Positions 22,593 to 33,225 of a DNA stretch of 64,000 nt are shown piece after piece. The stretch lies in the NCBI RefSeq assembly GCF_048564905.1, contig NC_132993.1:10811001-10875000 (forward strand), written 5' to 3'. A program made the translations under genes and the position numbers. Under the pieces are notes generated by a model, which saw only the letters and a program-made list of their open reading frames with translations, was not told the origin of the DNA and did no database searches. How positions within the stretch are numbered: the stretch's first letter is position 1; each line of letters starts with the position of its first letter. Origin of the DNA: Vicugna pacos. Lineage: Eukaryota > Chordata > Mammalia > Artiodactyla > Camelidae.

Positions 22593-25096
22593 TTTTAACT
22601 CTAAATATGCACTAAATTTTGTAGATATTTCTTTAGCATGTATGAGATTGGTTGAGGTGGAAATTAATCATAGGGGAAAAATTCCATAAGGAATACTGAG
22701 ACTGGATCCCTCTAAGGAACAGTGTAAAACCAGAACGCTCCTAGTCCTAGGAAACAAAGGGCAGAGTAATCTGGTGCCTAATGCAGGTCTAAGTCAGGAA
22801 TAAAGGTTTCCCAGCTCTAGGCCTTGATATAATGGAAGGCATTAGGTTTGCGGATTCTATAAAAGCAAGAAGGGATCTGTCGACATCATTGTCTCAGAGG
22901 CTCCCGTGGGATGCGGGTCAGTTGTGATGACCTCCAGGAACCAAGAATAAGTAATTGGAAGTAGACTCTTTCACAGGGAACAGTCTTTGGTCTTATAACC
23001 TCTACTGACATCTTTGACTTAATTAGTATAATTCTATTAACATTGAGAATATGATAAAAGGTCGGACCTAAGGGGCAGCAATTTTTAAAATTCTGAAATG
23101 TCTGGGTAAATCTTTTGAAAAGGAGAGAATGGTCCACTGGAAGCCTATGCTGATAATCACATGAGATGCTCCCAGGAGAGAGAGCTCACCTTGAATTAAG
23201 TGTGGAGACAGGGGTCTGGCAGGGTAGACGGACCCAGTAAGACAGCAGTCATTCTTGGAAAGATGAGCAGATTCTAAGCTGAGTTTTTGTTGCCAGACTT
23301 TGTATGTTGGATGAGGTTCTCTGTGTGCTTTTGTTCCAGGTGAAAATTACTATTTTAGTGACTGGTGAATGATGTATGTAGTTGAATGAACCTTTGCACT
23401 AAAGTCTCAGTAAGACACTGGGGATCAAGACACAGACTTGCAGTTCTGCCCCTCCAACACAGAGAAGGAAAAGGCAAAGGCTGAGCAAAAGGTTTCCTCG
23501 TGCACTTCACCAACAGAGATGCTACTCTGCAGGAAACTATACCTGGGAGTGATGATGGAGCCCACTGGGAGCAATACTAGGGTCTGCTTATTGCCTTGCT
23601 TGGTAGGTGAAATGGTACAGAGCAGAAGCCTCAGCAGCGGCTGGCATGTATTTTAGGGTCCAACAGAAAAAGGAAAGAATCCCATGGATATCGTGGTACC
23701 CAAGAGAGGCAACATCCTTTTCGGGGTGATATATAGCACAGAGTAAACCAGGGCTGGCGTAGAGGAAGAATTAAACACTACTCGAGTATGTGATTCATCT
23801 TGTTTGCATTCCCACGTGAAAACCTCTGGAATCTCCCCAAAGAATGGGTGGGTGAGGACTCTGCAGGGGGCTCAGATCCTGGACTAGTCAGAGGGGTGTT
23901 GGGAAGATGGTATGACTGATCCTTCATTCATTAACCCCACTCTCCTCAGGCACTCTGGTAAGTATGGAGATTAAAAAAAAGTACCCAATATAAGCATAGT
24001 CGCTGCTCTCATTAACTCCAACATTTATTCATGTACGTTTTAAACAGCAAACAATCGAGTATGTTAACTGCCCTGAGGATTGATGTTCAGGCTGTCATTA
24101 GAGCACAGAGAAGAACTAATTCAGTCAGGGATTCAAAGAAATCTTCCTGGAGGAAATGACTCTGAATTGGTATGTGGAGAAATCATTAATTAGGTGTCCA
24201 GGTAGAGGGAACATTATTGGTGAAGACCCAGGGGTGAGTCAGCGGAGGACATATTTGGGGCCTGAGGCGGGTGGTAGAGCGGAAGGTAGCTGTGTAACTG
24301 AAGGAAAAGGGACGTTCACGTTAAGGAAGGGAGACAGGTGCAAAGACCACATCGTGGAGTTGTTGAGAGGCTTGTAAAGTAACATAAACTTCAGATGTCA
24401 GCCAAGTTAGTGAAAGACGCTGATGAGTTTTAAGCTTTAAGTGGGTGAGGGCAGGTAGCAATTTGGACGGTGGTTAAGGAATCCAGGTGAGAGACAGCAT
24501 TTGCTGGACCACAGTATTATCAGTGAGGTTAAGAAAAGCTAGTAAAATTTGCAAGAAGTTTAATACTTAGAAGTGTGCAGGGAGGGTACATTAGGGGTGG
24601 GAAGAGAGTATCCAAGAGATGATGGGGACGACTTCTCCACCTTTGGCTTGGGCATTTGGGTGGATGGCAGACCATTTGCTGAGATGAGGAAAATGAGATA
24701 ACAGATTTAGTTAACAACTCAGAACGTGCTGTTCCTCCAAGCTACAAGACTTGTAAGAAGAGGACTTGAAATGTGGGGTGAAATTTTGTTAAGTGATTGA
24801 ACTGAAAACAAAATGTTCAGTTTGGGTAATAACGATCCTCAGTAAGGAGAAAGGATTGCAGTGTGTGCAAAAGTCTTTTTCTAGGAAAGGAATGCTTTAC
24901 CCCTGGTGCTAGACTTAACGCAGTTAGCTGGGCCTGCTTTGAAAAGCTCCTTAGCGCCAGAAATGAGCGGAGGGCACATTGCAGAGGGGCTGCATTGCTC
25001 AGAGTCCTCACAGCTGGGGAGTCAGGGAAGGACTTCTGTGGGCACAGATGATGGGGGAAATTCTTCCTTTTGGTTGGGTGGGGCCCTTGCGGCTGC
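22593..25096. other. Intergenic DNA upstream of TRBV28, downstream of TRBV27
   Basis: No exon or V relic recognised. About 24000-24400 reads like an ancient repeat but I cannot name the family. Confidence 0.4.
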
Positions 25097-25135
25097 CCTT
25101 TTTGTGCAGACAGCAGTTGGCTGTGCCGCGCTGTG
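25097..25135 (-). other. TRBV27 recombination signal (23-RSS)
   Basis: Minus strand: heptamer CACAGCG, 23-base spacer, nonamer ACAAAAAGG. A good nonamer core, with the position-6 T to C heptamer change shared by several neighbours. Confidence 0.9.
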
Positions 25136-25604
25136 GATACGCTGCTGGCACAGAGGTATAAGGAGGTCTGGGTGATGCTGGCCGACTCCAGGGTCAGGGA
25201 AAAATCCTTCTTATCTTTTCGAGAAACAGTGTACCCATCAGGGATATCTCCCTTTTCAGTAAAATTAACATTCCGTGAAAAGTAGATCAGCCTGAGACCC
25301 AGCCCTGGGTCTTGTCGATACCAGTACATAGCATCGTGGTTCATATTCTGAGAACAAGTCACTGTCAGCTTCTTCCTGGTCTCTGTGATGCGGTGTGTCG
25401 GGCTCTGGGTCACGTCAGCTTCCACGGGGCCTGTGGGGGAAGGGGACAGGGCTAGAGGCAGCCGAGGAGGCACCTGATGCTGCAGCCCTTAGGAAAGGAC
25501 TTGAGCTAAGACCTGCAAGCTACAGGCGAGGTTGCCCACGGGCTCTGGGTCTCACCTGCTCCCAGGAGCCAAAGCAGGACCCAGCCCAGGAGCCGGGGGC
25601 CCAT
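25136..25604 (-). CDS. TRBV27: T-cell receptor beta variable gene TRBV27
   Basis: V gene for the TCR beta chain. Exon 1 is 25604-25556 (leader MGPRLLGWVLLWLLGA, donor GTGAG) and exon 2 is 25430-25136 after CCCCCACAG. The mature part begins EADVTQSPTHRITETRKK. The first Cys is in TVTCSQNMNHDAM, Trp in [16 protein letters not shown], and the exon ends LYLCASSV. The leader (human starts MGPQLLGYVVLCLLGAG) and [27 protein letters not shown] block identify TRBV27. No stop or frameshift; splice sites and RSS are intact. Predicted functional. No clear CRE decamer was found in the proximal promoter. Confidence 0.95.
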
Positions 25605-28235
25605 GGCAGTGTCACTCAGGCGTCTGCTAGCCCTGGGGGCTCTAGTCGGTTTCTGTGATGTCTCTTTCTCTGCGGCTACTTGGCCCTCCTTTTCAGGAGA
25701 GAAGCCACGCCCCTTTCCTTATAGGGAAAGCGGAAGTGTAACCCAGGCGACAGTCCAGGCCAGCTCGGGCTGGTGAGGCTTGTGATCCCTGTCATTTTCC
25801 TCGCCCTCCTGGGAGAATGCTGGTTTCTGTGCATTTGACAGCTTCTTATTAGCACCTTTTTTTGGTCAAAGTTGAAAAATATTTTGGATCTCTAAGATGG
25901 AAACTGGTGTAACATACTTGATCATCACTTAGAAATGTGAGAACGTGAAACATGCTATCATCAAAACTACACATTTTCTGTTTTTCTACCTCTCATTTCT
26001 ACTCTGCAGAAAAATTTCAAGTATATTCCTGTCTTTGTATGGCCATGGACATATTTTTCAGCCACGACCTTTTAAAAGAGTCTTGTGTGAAAATTTAGCC
26101 AAATCCCTGTCATGGATTATTTTATTGGTCTGTATCCAGTTCAAGATCCTAGACCCAGGGCTCTTTTCTCGTTAGCAGGTTAAACTTAGTCATGAATGTG
26201 AATAACTGCTTTCCTCAAGGCTGGTGTTGGATGTATCTTTCTTCCCTTTCCTCCTGTCTTTCCTCTTAAAGGGGCTGTGAGAGGCAGAGGCGACATCTGC
26301 CTTCTGCAGCAACCTCACATTTTTACCAGCAAACTCAGTTTCTTTGCTGCTTGTGGCGTGTGGCTTTGCTTGCTTGTGGTCTCCAGATGCGGCTCCACAG
26401 GGAAGGTTACTGTCCCTGGAGAATCGTTAAGTCAGTCTGTGCTTTTCTGCTCTGGTCCCAGCCATGCGGAGCTCTGCCGGTGACTGGGGTGTCCCCGCAT
26501 CATCTTAGCTCCTCCAGCAGCTCACAGATGGCTCCATTTTCTGGGTCTCTATGCCCTTCCTGCATTGAGATAACTTTCCTGGGGCTGCCCAGAATATTTC
26601 CCCCCTTTAACTCCCTTGAGCTTTTCTTGGGCTCTGTTGGAATCGCAGTATTCTTGAGAGGGGCGGAGGAGGAGAGGGAAAGACACTGCCCTGTGCTCCT
26701 AATTGCTTCCCACCACAGCTAGAGCTTCACCGAGCCCCTCTGTATTTTGCTAAATCGTTATTATCTCCAGACAAGAAGTGGGTCCTCATCCCAGTTCTTG
26801 GGCTGCCGTCAAATCTCAGAGGTGGCTTTCTGGCCCCAGTCCCCTTCAGGTGGACATTTGGCTCTAACAGTCCATGGGAGTGAGGGAGTCGTGACATTAA
26901 CCCTACTCTAGGAGAGTTCTTTCTTTTTATATTTCTGCACCATTCCTTTCTGGAAAAGGCTGTAGGGAGCAAACTTGGTTCTACTTCCATCCTAGGTGTT
27001 CATGTTGTCCTGGCCAGTCCTCCATACCCTAGCTATGGATCCTGGTACTCTCAAGAAAAACCCCTAGCAGTTTTCATTCTCAAGAAACTGCCTCAGTAAA
27101 TAATTTTGTATTACCTAGTAACAACTTGTCATCCCAAATTTCATCTTTAGAAATCTTTCACAGCTTACCCACATCCACAAAACAAAAGTATCTATTTATG
27201 CTCCTGTCCATTGGATTTTCCCAGGTTCCGTGGTACTTCCAACATCATAGAGGTGGACAATTACAACTCAAAGCTTTGTACTTTATCCTAAGCATTTTCC
27301 ATATTAGATTAACCCAAGATTTAGGAGGCTGCTGCTTCTATATTCCTACCATCCCCCACTGGCTAATTCCCTCTCCTCAGACACCTGCTTCTCGCCTCCC
27401 CATCCCACGGACTGTGAGGCTGCTCTGGTCTCTTCTTTCTTCTTCAACATCAACCAAGACACTAAAGTGATACTGCTGAGCCGAGTCCCCAGTATGTTTG
27501 TACTTAGAAGCCAGTTGCTGTATCTTCCCACCCTTCTTTCCTGGAAACTTCCCTTCCCTCTGATCTCTCCTTCCCAAGGCCACCACAGTCAAGAGTTTGG
27601 GGAACTTCACTTCCCCAGTGTGGGCCAGGCTCCTGTGTCCCTAACAAAGGGACTGGGAAGAAGAGAGAATTCTCTAGGTGGCCAGGAGCTCTGAAACGTC
27701 TCCTCCATCTTTTACACTTTGATGTAAGGCATTCTGCTTTACACTGTCCATCCCCGTGTGTCTTGCCCTGCGTGTCTTCAGTGCCTGCTCTCAGCCTCCT
27801 CCTCTGAGACACTGCTCAGTACATCTGCCGCGTCTCTCATCCATCCTTCTTAGATGACAGTCTCTTGACAACAGTAAGTATGTTTGCCTTTATCCATCTA
27901 AGGAACCATTTCTTTAAAACCCCTGTAGGAAGGACACATCTGTCCCTTTAATTATACAGCCATATTTTTTTTCTGTGGGTGATCCTGAACCCAGACACAG
28001 ACTATAGAATTTTCACCACACTTCAAATCCTGTTTTACTTATCCTCAGGCCGTTTTTGGTTCTGAGGAAGTCATTCTATCCTGTATATTTTTCTATACTA
28101 TATGAGTAACCTTCAAAAGGCCTTGTGAGATTTTGGTACTGAGCTTTCTTTTAATTGGTCATATAGTATCCAATTTTATGTACACTTGTCTTATCGGTGT
28201 CTGAAATGCAAGTGTATATTAAGTAATATGTTAAC
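25605..28235. other. Intergenic DNA between TRBV27 and TRBVB relic
   Basis: No gene recognised. The first 200 bases hold the TRBV27 promoter region, without a clear TATA box. The remainder is unique-looking. Confidence 0.4.
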
Positions 28236-28248
28236 GCCCTCTAGTGGA
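28236..28248 (-). promoter_or_regulatory. CTCF-like motif
   Basis: The minus strand reads TCCACTAGAGGGC, a full core match, about 2.6 kb upstream of TRBV27 and in the V-gene orientation. Confidence 0.55.
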
Positions 28249-28261
28249 CTATCCCAGCAGT

Positions 28262-28735
28262 AGGCCGACTAATGGCCCCTTAAAGATGCCCAAGTCCTAA
28301 TCCCCCCAACCTGTGAATGTTTAGATTGCAAAAAGGAGGGAAGGTTGTGGATGCAATTGAGGTTGCCTATCAGCTGACCTTGAGCTGTAGACAGTAGCAT
28401 GAGTTATCCAGGGAGGCCCAGTCTAATCACGTGGGTCCTTCAGAGTGGAGAACCTTTCCTAGCTGTGTTGAGGGAGACGGGAGTGTGGAAGAAGAGTCAG
28501 AGAAGGAACATTGCTGACTTTGAAGCTAGAGGAAGTGAACCACAAGGCAAGGAAATCTGATTCTGTCCAAGAGCCTTCAGAGAAGAATGGAGCCTTGCCA
28601 ATATTCTGATTTTAGTTGAGTGAGACCCATGTTGGAATTTGGACCTCTAGGACTATAAGATAATAAATTTGTATTGTTTCAAGCCATTAAGTATGCAGTT
28701 ACTTGTTGTAGCAGCAACAGAAGACAATCATAATC
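28262..28735 (+). mobile_element. MLT1-type MaLR LTR fossil, plus orientation
   Basis: Contains 'cctaatccccccaacctgtg', 'gtgagacccatgttggaatt' and 'actataagataataaattt', the order of a forward MLT1 LTR. Ancient, broken, solo. Confidence 0.7.
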
Positions 28736-28884
28736 ACCAACACTAAAAATTAGTGGGGAGATGTGGCAAGAAAGCAACTAAGGCGGGAAAAGCAGAGGAA
28801 AGGATGATAACCTGGCAGGCAGGGCTCTGGGTGTTCTTGTGTGGGTGAGGGGAGCTGGGGAAGGCAGGGTCACTACATGTCTTG

Positions 28885-28990
28885 GGTTTTCCACTTTTGT
28901 GCAGAGGATATGGCTGCGTTGATAAACTGCTGGTGCACAGGGACTCTGGTGTACCTAGAAGATTCAAGGATCAAGGGGAGAGCATTCTTT
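28885..28990 (-). pseudogene. TRBVB: TRBVB-like V relic (3' end and RSS only)
   Basis: On the minus strand the end of a V exon is recognisable: diverged FR3, a Cys-region remnant next to AGCAGTTTATC, then a damaged heptamer, a shortened spacer and a preserved ACAAAAG nonamer core. It aligns by eye with the TRBV28 and TRBV26 3' ends, including the spacer words CCATATCCTC and TGCACAAAA. No V exon 5' half, leader or start codon was found. It sits between TRBV26 and TRBV27, exactly where human TRBVB (a pseudogene) lies. The name rests mainly on position. Confidence 0.65.
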
Positions 28991-29402
28991 TCTTTCTCTG
29001 TCTCTCCACATCTCCATCCACCCTCCACCCCAACCTTTCCCTCTGCGTGCTTGAGTGTGTGGTCACCTCACAGTGGAATGAAAGCTGGAAAGCCAATGGA
29101 CTTCTTTGATATTCTCAGTAGCAGGAACAAATTCCAATCTCCTGCTATTTGGAGGGTGACTCCTTGGGTCACCCTGGTGGCTCTGTGCTCCTTAGTAGTG
29201 ACCATGCACACCGTGTTGGCTATTGACTGTCAAATCACAGGAAGGATTTCTTCCCAACAGAATAGTCCATCCCTGAGGCTAGCAATGACTGCGGGGCTCC
29301 CTGCTGGAACATTCTGATCCTAAACCTGTGGAGATGAGGCATTTGCAAAAATGGAGCTTGTCAAGAACAGAAACTGGTAGCATCTACCTTTAAAAATGGC
29401 AT

Positions 29403-29545
29403 CAACTCTTCTTTAAAAAACTAAAAGTGAAATTACCATATGATCCAGCAGTCCCACTCCTGGGCATATATCCAGAAGAAACTCCAGGTTGAAAAGATAC
29501 ATGCACCCCAATGTTCATAGCAGCACTATTTATAATAGTCAAGAC
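29403..29545 (+). mobile_element. L1 ORF2 fragment, plus strand
   Basis: Reads 'taccatatgatccagcagtc', 'ctgggcatatatccagaaga' and 'cagcactatttataatagtc', a well-known L1 ORF2 block. It is the clearest LINE piece in the window in plus orientation. Confidence 0.85.
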
Positions 29546-29549
29546 GTAG

Positions 29550-29835
29550 GAGCAATTCCCCAGTGACAGCCAACAAGGAAACCGGGTCTCTAGTCCCACC
29601 ACCACAAGGAGCTGAGTCCTGCCAGTCATAGGGATGAGCTTGGTGGGGGAGCGGGGCTCCAGAGAGAATGCTGCCAGATGACACCTTGATTTTAATCTCA
29701 TGAGACCTTGAGCAGAGAACACAGTCCCTCCCATCCAGGACTTCCGACACACAGAGCCATGACATGATAAGTGGGTGATGTTTTGACCTGCTTAATTGCA
29801 GTGATTTTTTACCCAGCAATAGAAAACTAAGACAG
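29550..29835 (+). mobile_element. MLT1-type MaLR LTR fossil
   Basis: Forward LTR remnant with 'caccttgattttaatctcat', 'ccatccaggacttccgacac' and 'caatagaaaactaagacag'. It directly follows the L1 piece. Ancient and diverged. Confidence 0.6.
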
Positions 29836-30432
29836 CTGGCTGGCACTCAGCATCCTCCCTTGGGGACTGTACAGTGAAAGTTCTGCTCCCGGATAATCCC
29901 TGAAGACAAACACATTTCATTTCTTTCTCACCCCTCTCCGCTTCCTTTCACACACACACTAAGTTCTTCCTAAACCCACACATTGTCTGACAACCTTTCA
30001 CTACCGTTGCATCCTCTTTTACTTATGCTCAGGCCACTGCATGTCTGAGGAAGTCCCAATACCCTATCTTCCCATCCAACATGGTTACTCATTGAGACAC
30101 TCATTGAAGAATCTTTGGCTTTTTGTTTTTCTCCTTTCTTGACTTAATTGAACAGAATTCAGTTTCATCAAAATTTTCTTACAGCTGAACCTGAAAACTG
30201 AGGTTGGTCTTAGAAAATATTCACATTGGGTTAATATCCTTTAGTCTAGTAGAATATCAAAGAAGGGCAAAGACTTTGATGAGAATTGAGAGAGTGATTT
30301 AGACAAGAATGGGAAAAGGGAAGCAAAGAATATTAAGGTCAAAGGCAGGGCTTCAGTGCAGGCTTCTGAGGAAACTTCTAGTCGGGGTCAGGAATCTTGA
30401 GGACAGCACCCCCTCACTCCTCCGTTTGCCTC
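29836..30432. other. Intergenic DNA downstream of TRBV26
   Basis: No gene or clear repeat seen. Confidence 0.4.
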
Positions 30433-30471
30433 TCTTTTTGTGTGGAGAGGATGTGGCCGTGCAGCGCTGTG
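30433..30471 (-). other. TRBV26 recombination signal (23-RSS)
   Basis: Minus strand: heptamer CACAGCG, 23-base spacer, nonamer ACAAAAAGA. The first 20 spacer bases equal those of TRBV28, showing common descent of the cassettes. Confidence 0.88.
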
Positions 30472-30951
30472 GATTCACTGCTGGCGCAGAAGTACACAGA
30501 TGTCTGGTTGGTGCTGGCTGACTCCAGGGTCAGGGGGAAATCGGTCTGACTGTCTCGAGAGACATGATACCCCTCAGGGACATCTCCTTCCGCAGTAGTT
30601 CCGGTACCAGTTGAGTAATAGATCAGCCGCAGCCCAAATCCTGGGTCTTGGCGATACCAGTACATTGAATAATGATTCATCTCCTGTGAACACTGGAGAA
30701 TTAATTTCTGTTGTGTCTTCAGGATTCTGTGTCTTGGGGACTGTGTGACTGCAGCATCTTTGAGGCCTGTGGGAGACAAAGCAGGGATCAAATAGAAACA
30801 GCCTGGGGAGCAGAGATGAGTGCTACCTTCCTGACAAAACATTTTGCTGTTGGAGCCTGGGAAGCCAGTGACAAGGATTCCTGACCTCTGCTCAGGACTC
30901 ACCTGCTCTGATGAGGAAGATAAGAGCACAGCAGAGGAGCCTGTTGCTCAT
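30472..30951 (-). CDS. TRBV26: T-cell receptor beta variable gene TRBV26
   Basis: V gene for the TCR beta chain. Exon 1 is 30951-30903 (leader [16 protein letters not shown], donor GTGAGT) and exon 2 is 30766-30472 after CTCCCACAG. The mature part begins [18 protein letters not shown]. The first Cys is in [13 protein letters not shown], Trp in [20 protein letters not shown]2 [19 protein letters not shown], end VYFCASSE. Human TRBV26 shares DAVVTQFPRHRI, CSQNMNH and the SPGTGSTEKGD..EGYHVS block but is a pseudogene. Here the frame is fully open, both cysteines are present and splice sites look good, so this copy is predicted functional. Confidence 0.94.
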
Positions 30952-30954
30952 GGT

Positions 30955-31819
30955 GGCAGCAGATGGAGAACATTGTCTGCTCCTGGGCTGAACTAAGGCT
31001 CTGATGCCAACACTTTTCACCCACTTCCTGGCCCGAGACCACGCCCTCCTCCCTCACTGCTTCAGAAAGGATCGCAAAGCCTCTTAGACTTGACTGAATG
31101 TGATAATTTCATTTATCCAGGTCACATGACTGTTTACGCCCTTCCCTTGAAGAAGTAGCATGGCAGGTTTTGCCTCTGTGACTTTTCTGATTTCCCTTAT
31201 CTTTTGTAATATGGGGGTTTTGTATCTTTTGAATTTTCTCTGGACTATTGTGGTAAATTGACCTGTGTTCCTTGGACCCTTGAGTGTTTTCTCGGAATAC
31301 TTCTGGAACTCTTTTCCATTTTGTCCTTATGTCCAACCTCAAATTTCACTCTAAAAGTACTCTCGTCTCTTTAGCCAGCCTAATGTTATTCTTTTCCACA
31401 AATACTGTATGTGCTTTCCAACCTCTGTGCTTTGCACATAATCCTACGTCCTCTCTTTTTCCTTTAGGCTGATGCTTAACGGAGTGAAAAGGTGTGGGGA
31501 AGGGAACGAAGCAACCAGACATATACAAATTTAGGAAAATCTCGTAGGTGCCCAGAGCATGTTCAGAGAGGATTAGGTATGGTGTAGCAACTCATCTTAG
31601 CAGAGCTTCCACCAATGGAAGTGGGTGTGGACAAATGCTGATGTAAGGACTTTCAGCAGCTGTCTCACAACTGCTCTGAACAATGCTTGCTTTGGGAAAA
31701 AAGCATTTTAGGGAAATTGTGGGATGCTCATCAGATGAACTGAAATCCAAATGTCATTGATGTGATTTTCTGCAATTTAACATTATTTCTAGGAAGTTTT
31801 TTTTTTTTTTTTTTTTACA
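30955..31819. other. Intergenic DNA upstream of TRBV26
   Basis: Holds the TRBV26 promoter region (no clear decamer) and then unique-looking sequence, ending in a T-run at about 31797-31817 next to the TRBVA relic. Confidence 0.4.
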
Positions 31820-32287
31820 AATTCTAGGTCACCTAGGATGTGGTAGTGAATTACTATAGATAAACTGCTAGCACAGAAGTGTGAGGATGTCTCTCGGACC
31901 TGGAAGAAACCCTTCTTCTTCTGGGAGACACTCATCAGGGAACCTTTTTCAGTGCTGCCCCCAACAAGTGAGCAGGGTTCAGCCGTAGCCCCAACGCTGG
32001 GTCGTGGATGCACTAGAACATTCTGTCATGACCAAAGTCTGAAAGACATTCCAGAAAAGCTTCCCCCCTGTTCTTCTCTAGGTTCTGGATTACTCTAACC
32101 CCCAGGTGACCTGTGGGAAAAGGATGCAGAAGTTACAAACTGTGTCCATCAGGAAGCCCAATGTTTTGACCATGACAAAAACAAACAAAAACCCTGTGCT
32201 GGTGCCTAGAAGCCTAGGGTCTGAATTCCCCTTGTACTCCAAGACCTCATCCACTTCCAAGAGATAAACTGAGAGCCTGAGCCTTGT
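31820..32287 (-). pseudogene. TRBVA: TRBVA-like V pseudogene
   Basis: A decayed but complete V gene layout on the minus strand. Exon 1 remnant is 32287-32247, aligned by eye with the TRBV28 leader; its start codon is ACA and the donor is changed to GGATGAG. The V exon starts after TTCCCACAG near 32112. It reads VIQNLEKNRGEAFLECLSDFG, then HDRMF with TAG in place of the core Trp, then later frame damage, ending SSHFCASSLS. The heptamer is degraded (TATAGTA) and no nonamer is left in place. The block CLSDFGHDRMF resembles TRBV28 (CVQDMGHERMF). Its place between TRBV25 and TRBV26 equals that of human TRBVA. Clearly non-functional. Confidence 0.8.
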
Positions 32288-32350
32288 GGCAGGATAGGAG
32301 AAGGAACAGGTCTTCCTCCAGCTGTCAACAGCCCATCGATTGCTTGCCTG

Positions 32351-32360
32351 TGATGTCACT
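32351..32360 (-). promoter_or_regulatory. Perfect TRBV CRE-like decamer upstream of TRBVA relic
   Basis: The minus strand reads AGTGACATCA, an exact match to the TRBV promoter decamer AGTGAYRTCA, 64 bases upstream of the dead start codon. The promoter element has outlived the coding part. Confidence 0.7.
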
Positions 32361-32599
32361 GTCTCCGCCCACACCCACAGTCCCACATCTACAGAGGTGG
32401 TGTCTTCCCTTCCTTTCACAGAGCACCACTAGGCATTCGACTTTCCCGACCAATTCAGGTTGGGGAAAACAATCACTCTTTTCGGTTAATGCTTGCTATT
32501 CCTTTGCATTCTTTCTCACTCAGACTCAGTTCTTCATCCATGACACGCCCTAACAACTACCATTGCAGCAAAGTAAGTGGATAACATGAAGTTTCCAGA

Positions 32600-32800
32600 G
32601 GGAGACTGCCTAGATCTGAATGCTGGTTCTGTTTCTTACTCTCATCTTGGGGAAGCAAATGACTTGTTTTGTGCCTCAATTTTATGATCTGTAATTTGTT
32701 TTATTAAAAGTATGTACCTTATAGAGTTGCTGTAAGGATTAAATGAGTTAATATGTTAAGTGGTTATAACAATGCCTCGTACACAGTAATCACTCCTTCA
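32600..32800. mobile_element. MIR SINE remnant
   Basis: Contains 'ctgcctagatctgaatgctg', 'gtgcctcaattttatgatct' and 'gtaaggattaaatgagttaa', the MIR core and tail order. Confidence 0.75.
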
Positions 32801-33062
32801 AATTTAGCTTTCAAATTGGTAATGAATTGTATTGCTACAAACGTCATCATTTATCACTGAGTCTAATTTTGTGCTGGGGATTATGTTAGGCAATCTGCAT
32901 TCATTTTCTTGACTAAATAAAACCTGGGAGCCCCGAATTATTCACTCCACTTTCTAGATTAGGGAATTGTCTTTAGACAGGCTAAGTAACTTGGCAAAAC
33001 TAGAAATTAACCAGATAGTCTAATTCCAAAACCCGTAATTTCAACTGTTTTTTTTTTAGTTT

Positions 33063-33225
33063 TCTTTTTTTTAAACATTTTTTATTTATTTATAATCATT
33101 TTACAATGTTGTGTCAAATTCCAGTGTTCAGCACAATTTTTCAGTCATTCATGGACATATACACACTCATTGTCACATTTTTTTTCTCTGAGTTATCATA
33201 ACAGTTTGTGTATATTTCCCTAATT
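33063..33225 (-). mobile_element. L1 3'-end fragment (second 3' type)
   Basis: Reverse L1 tail beginning in a T-rich stretch, with 'ttttacaatgttgtgtcaaa', 'ttccagtgttcagcacaatt' and 'ctctgagttatcataacag'. It differs from the other tails and fits an L1 3' UTR type I associate with camelids. Confidence 0.7.

Noticed and set aside
24863-25285. Plus-strand frames over TRBV27
   Set aside because: Shadow frames of the minus-strand V exon. Similar shadows lie over TRBV21, 22, 24, 25, 26 and 28.
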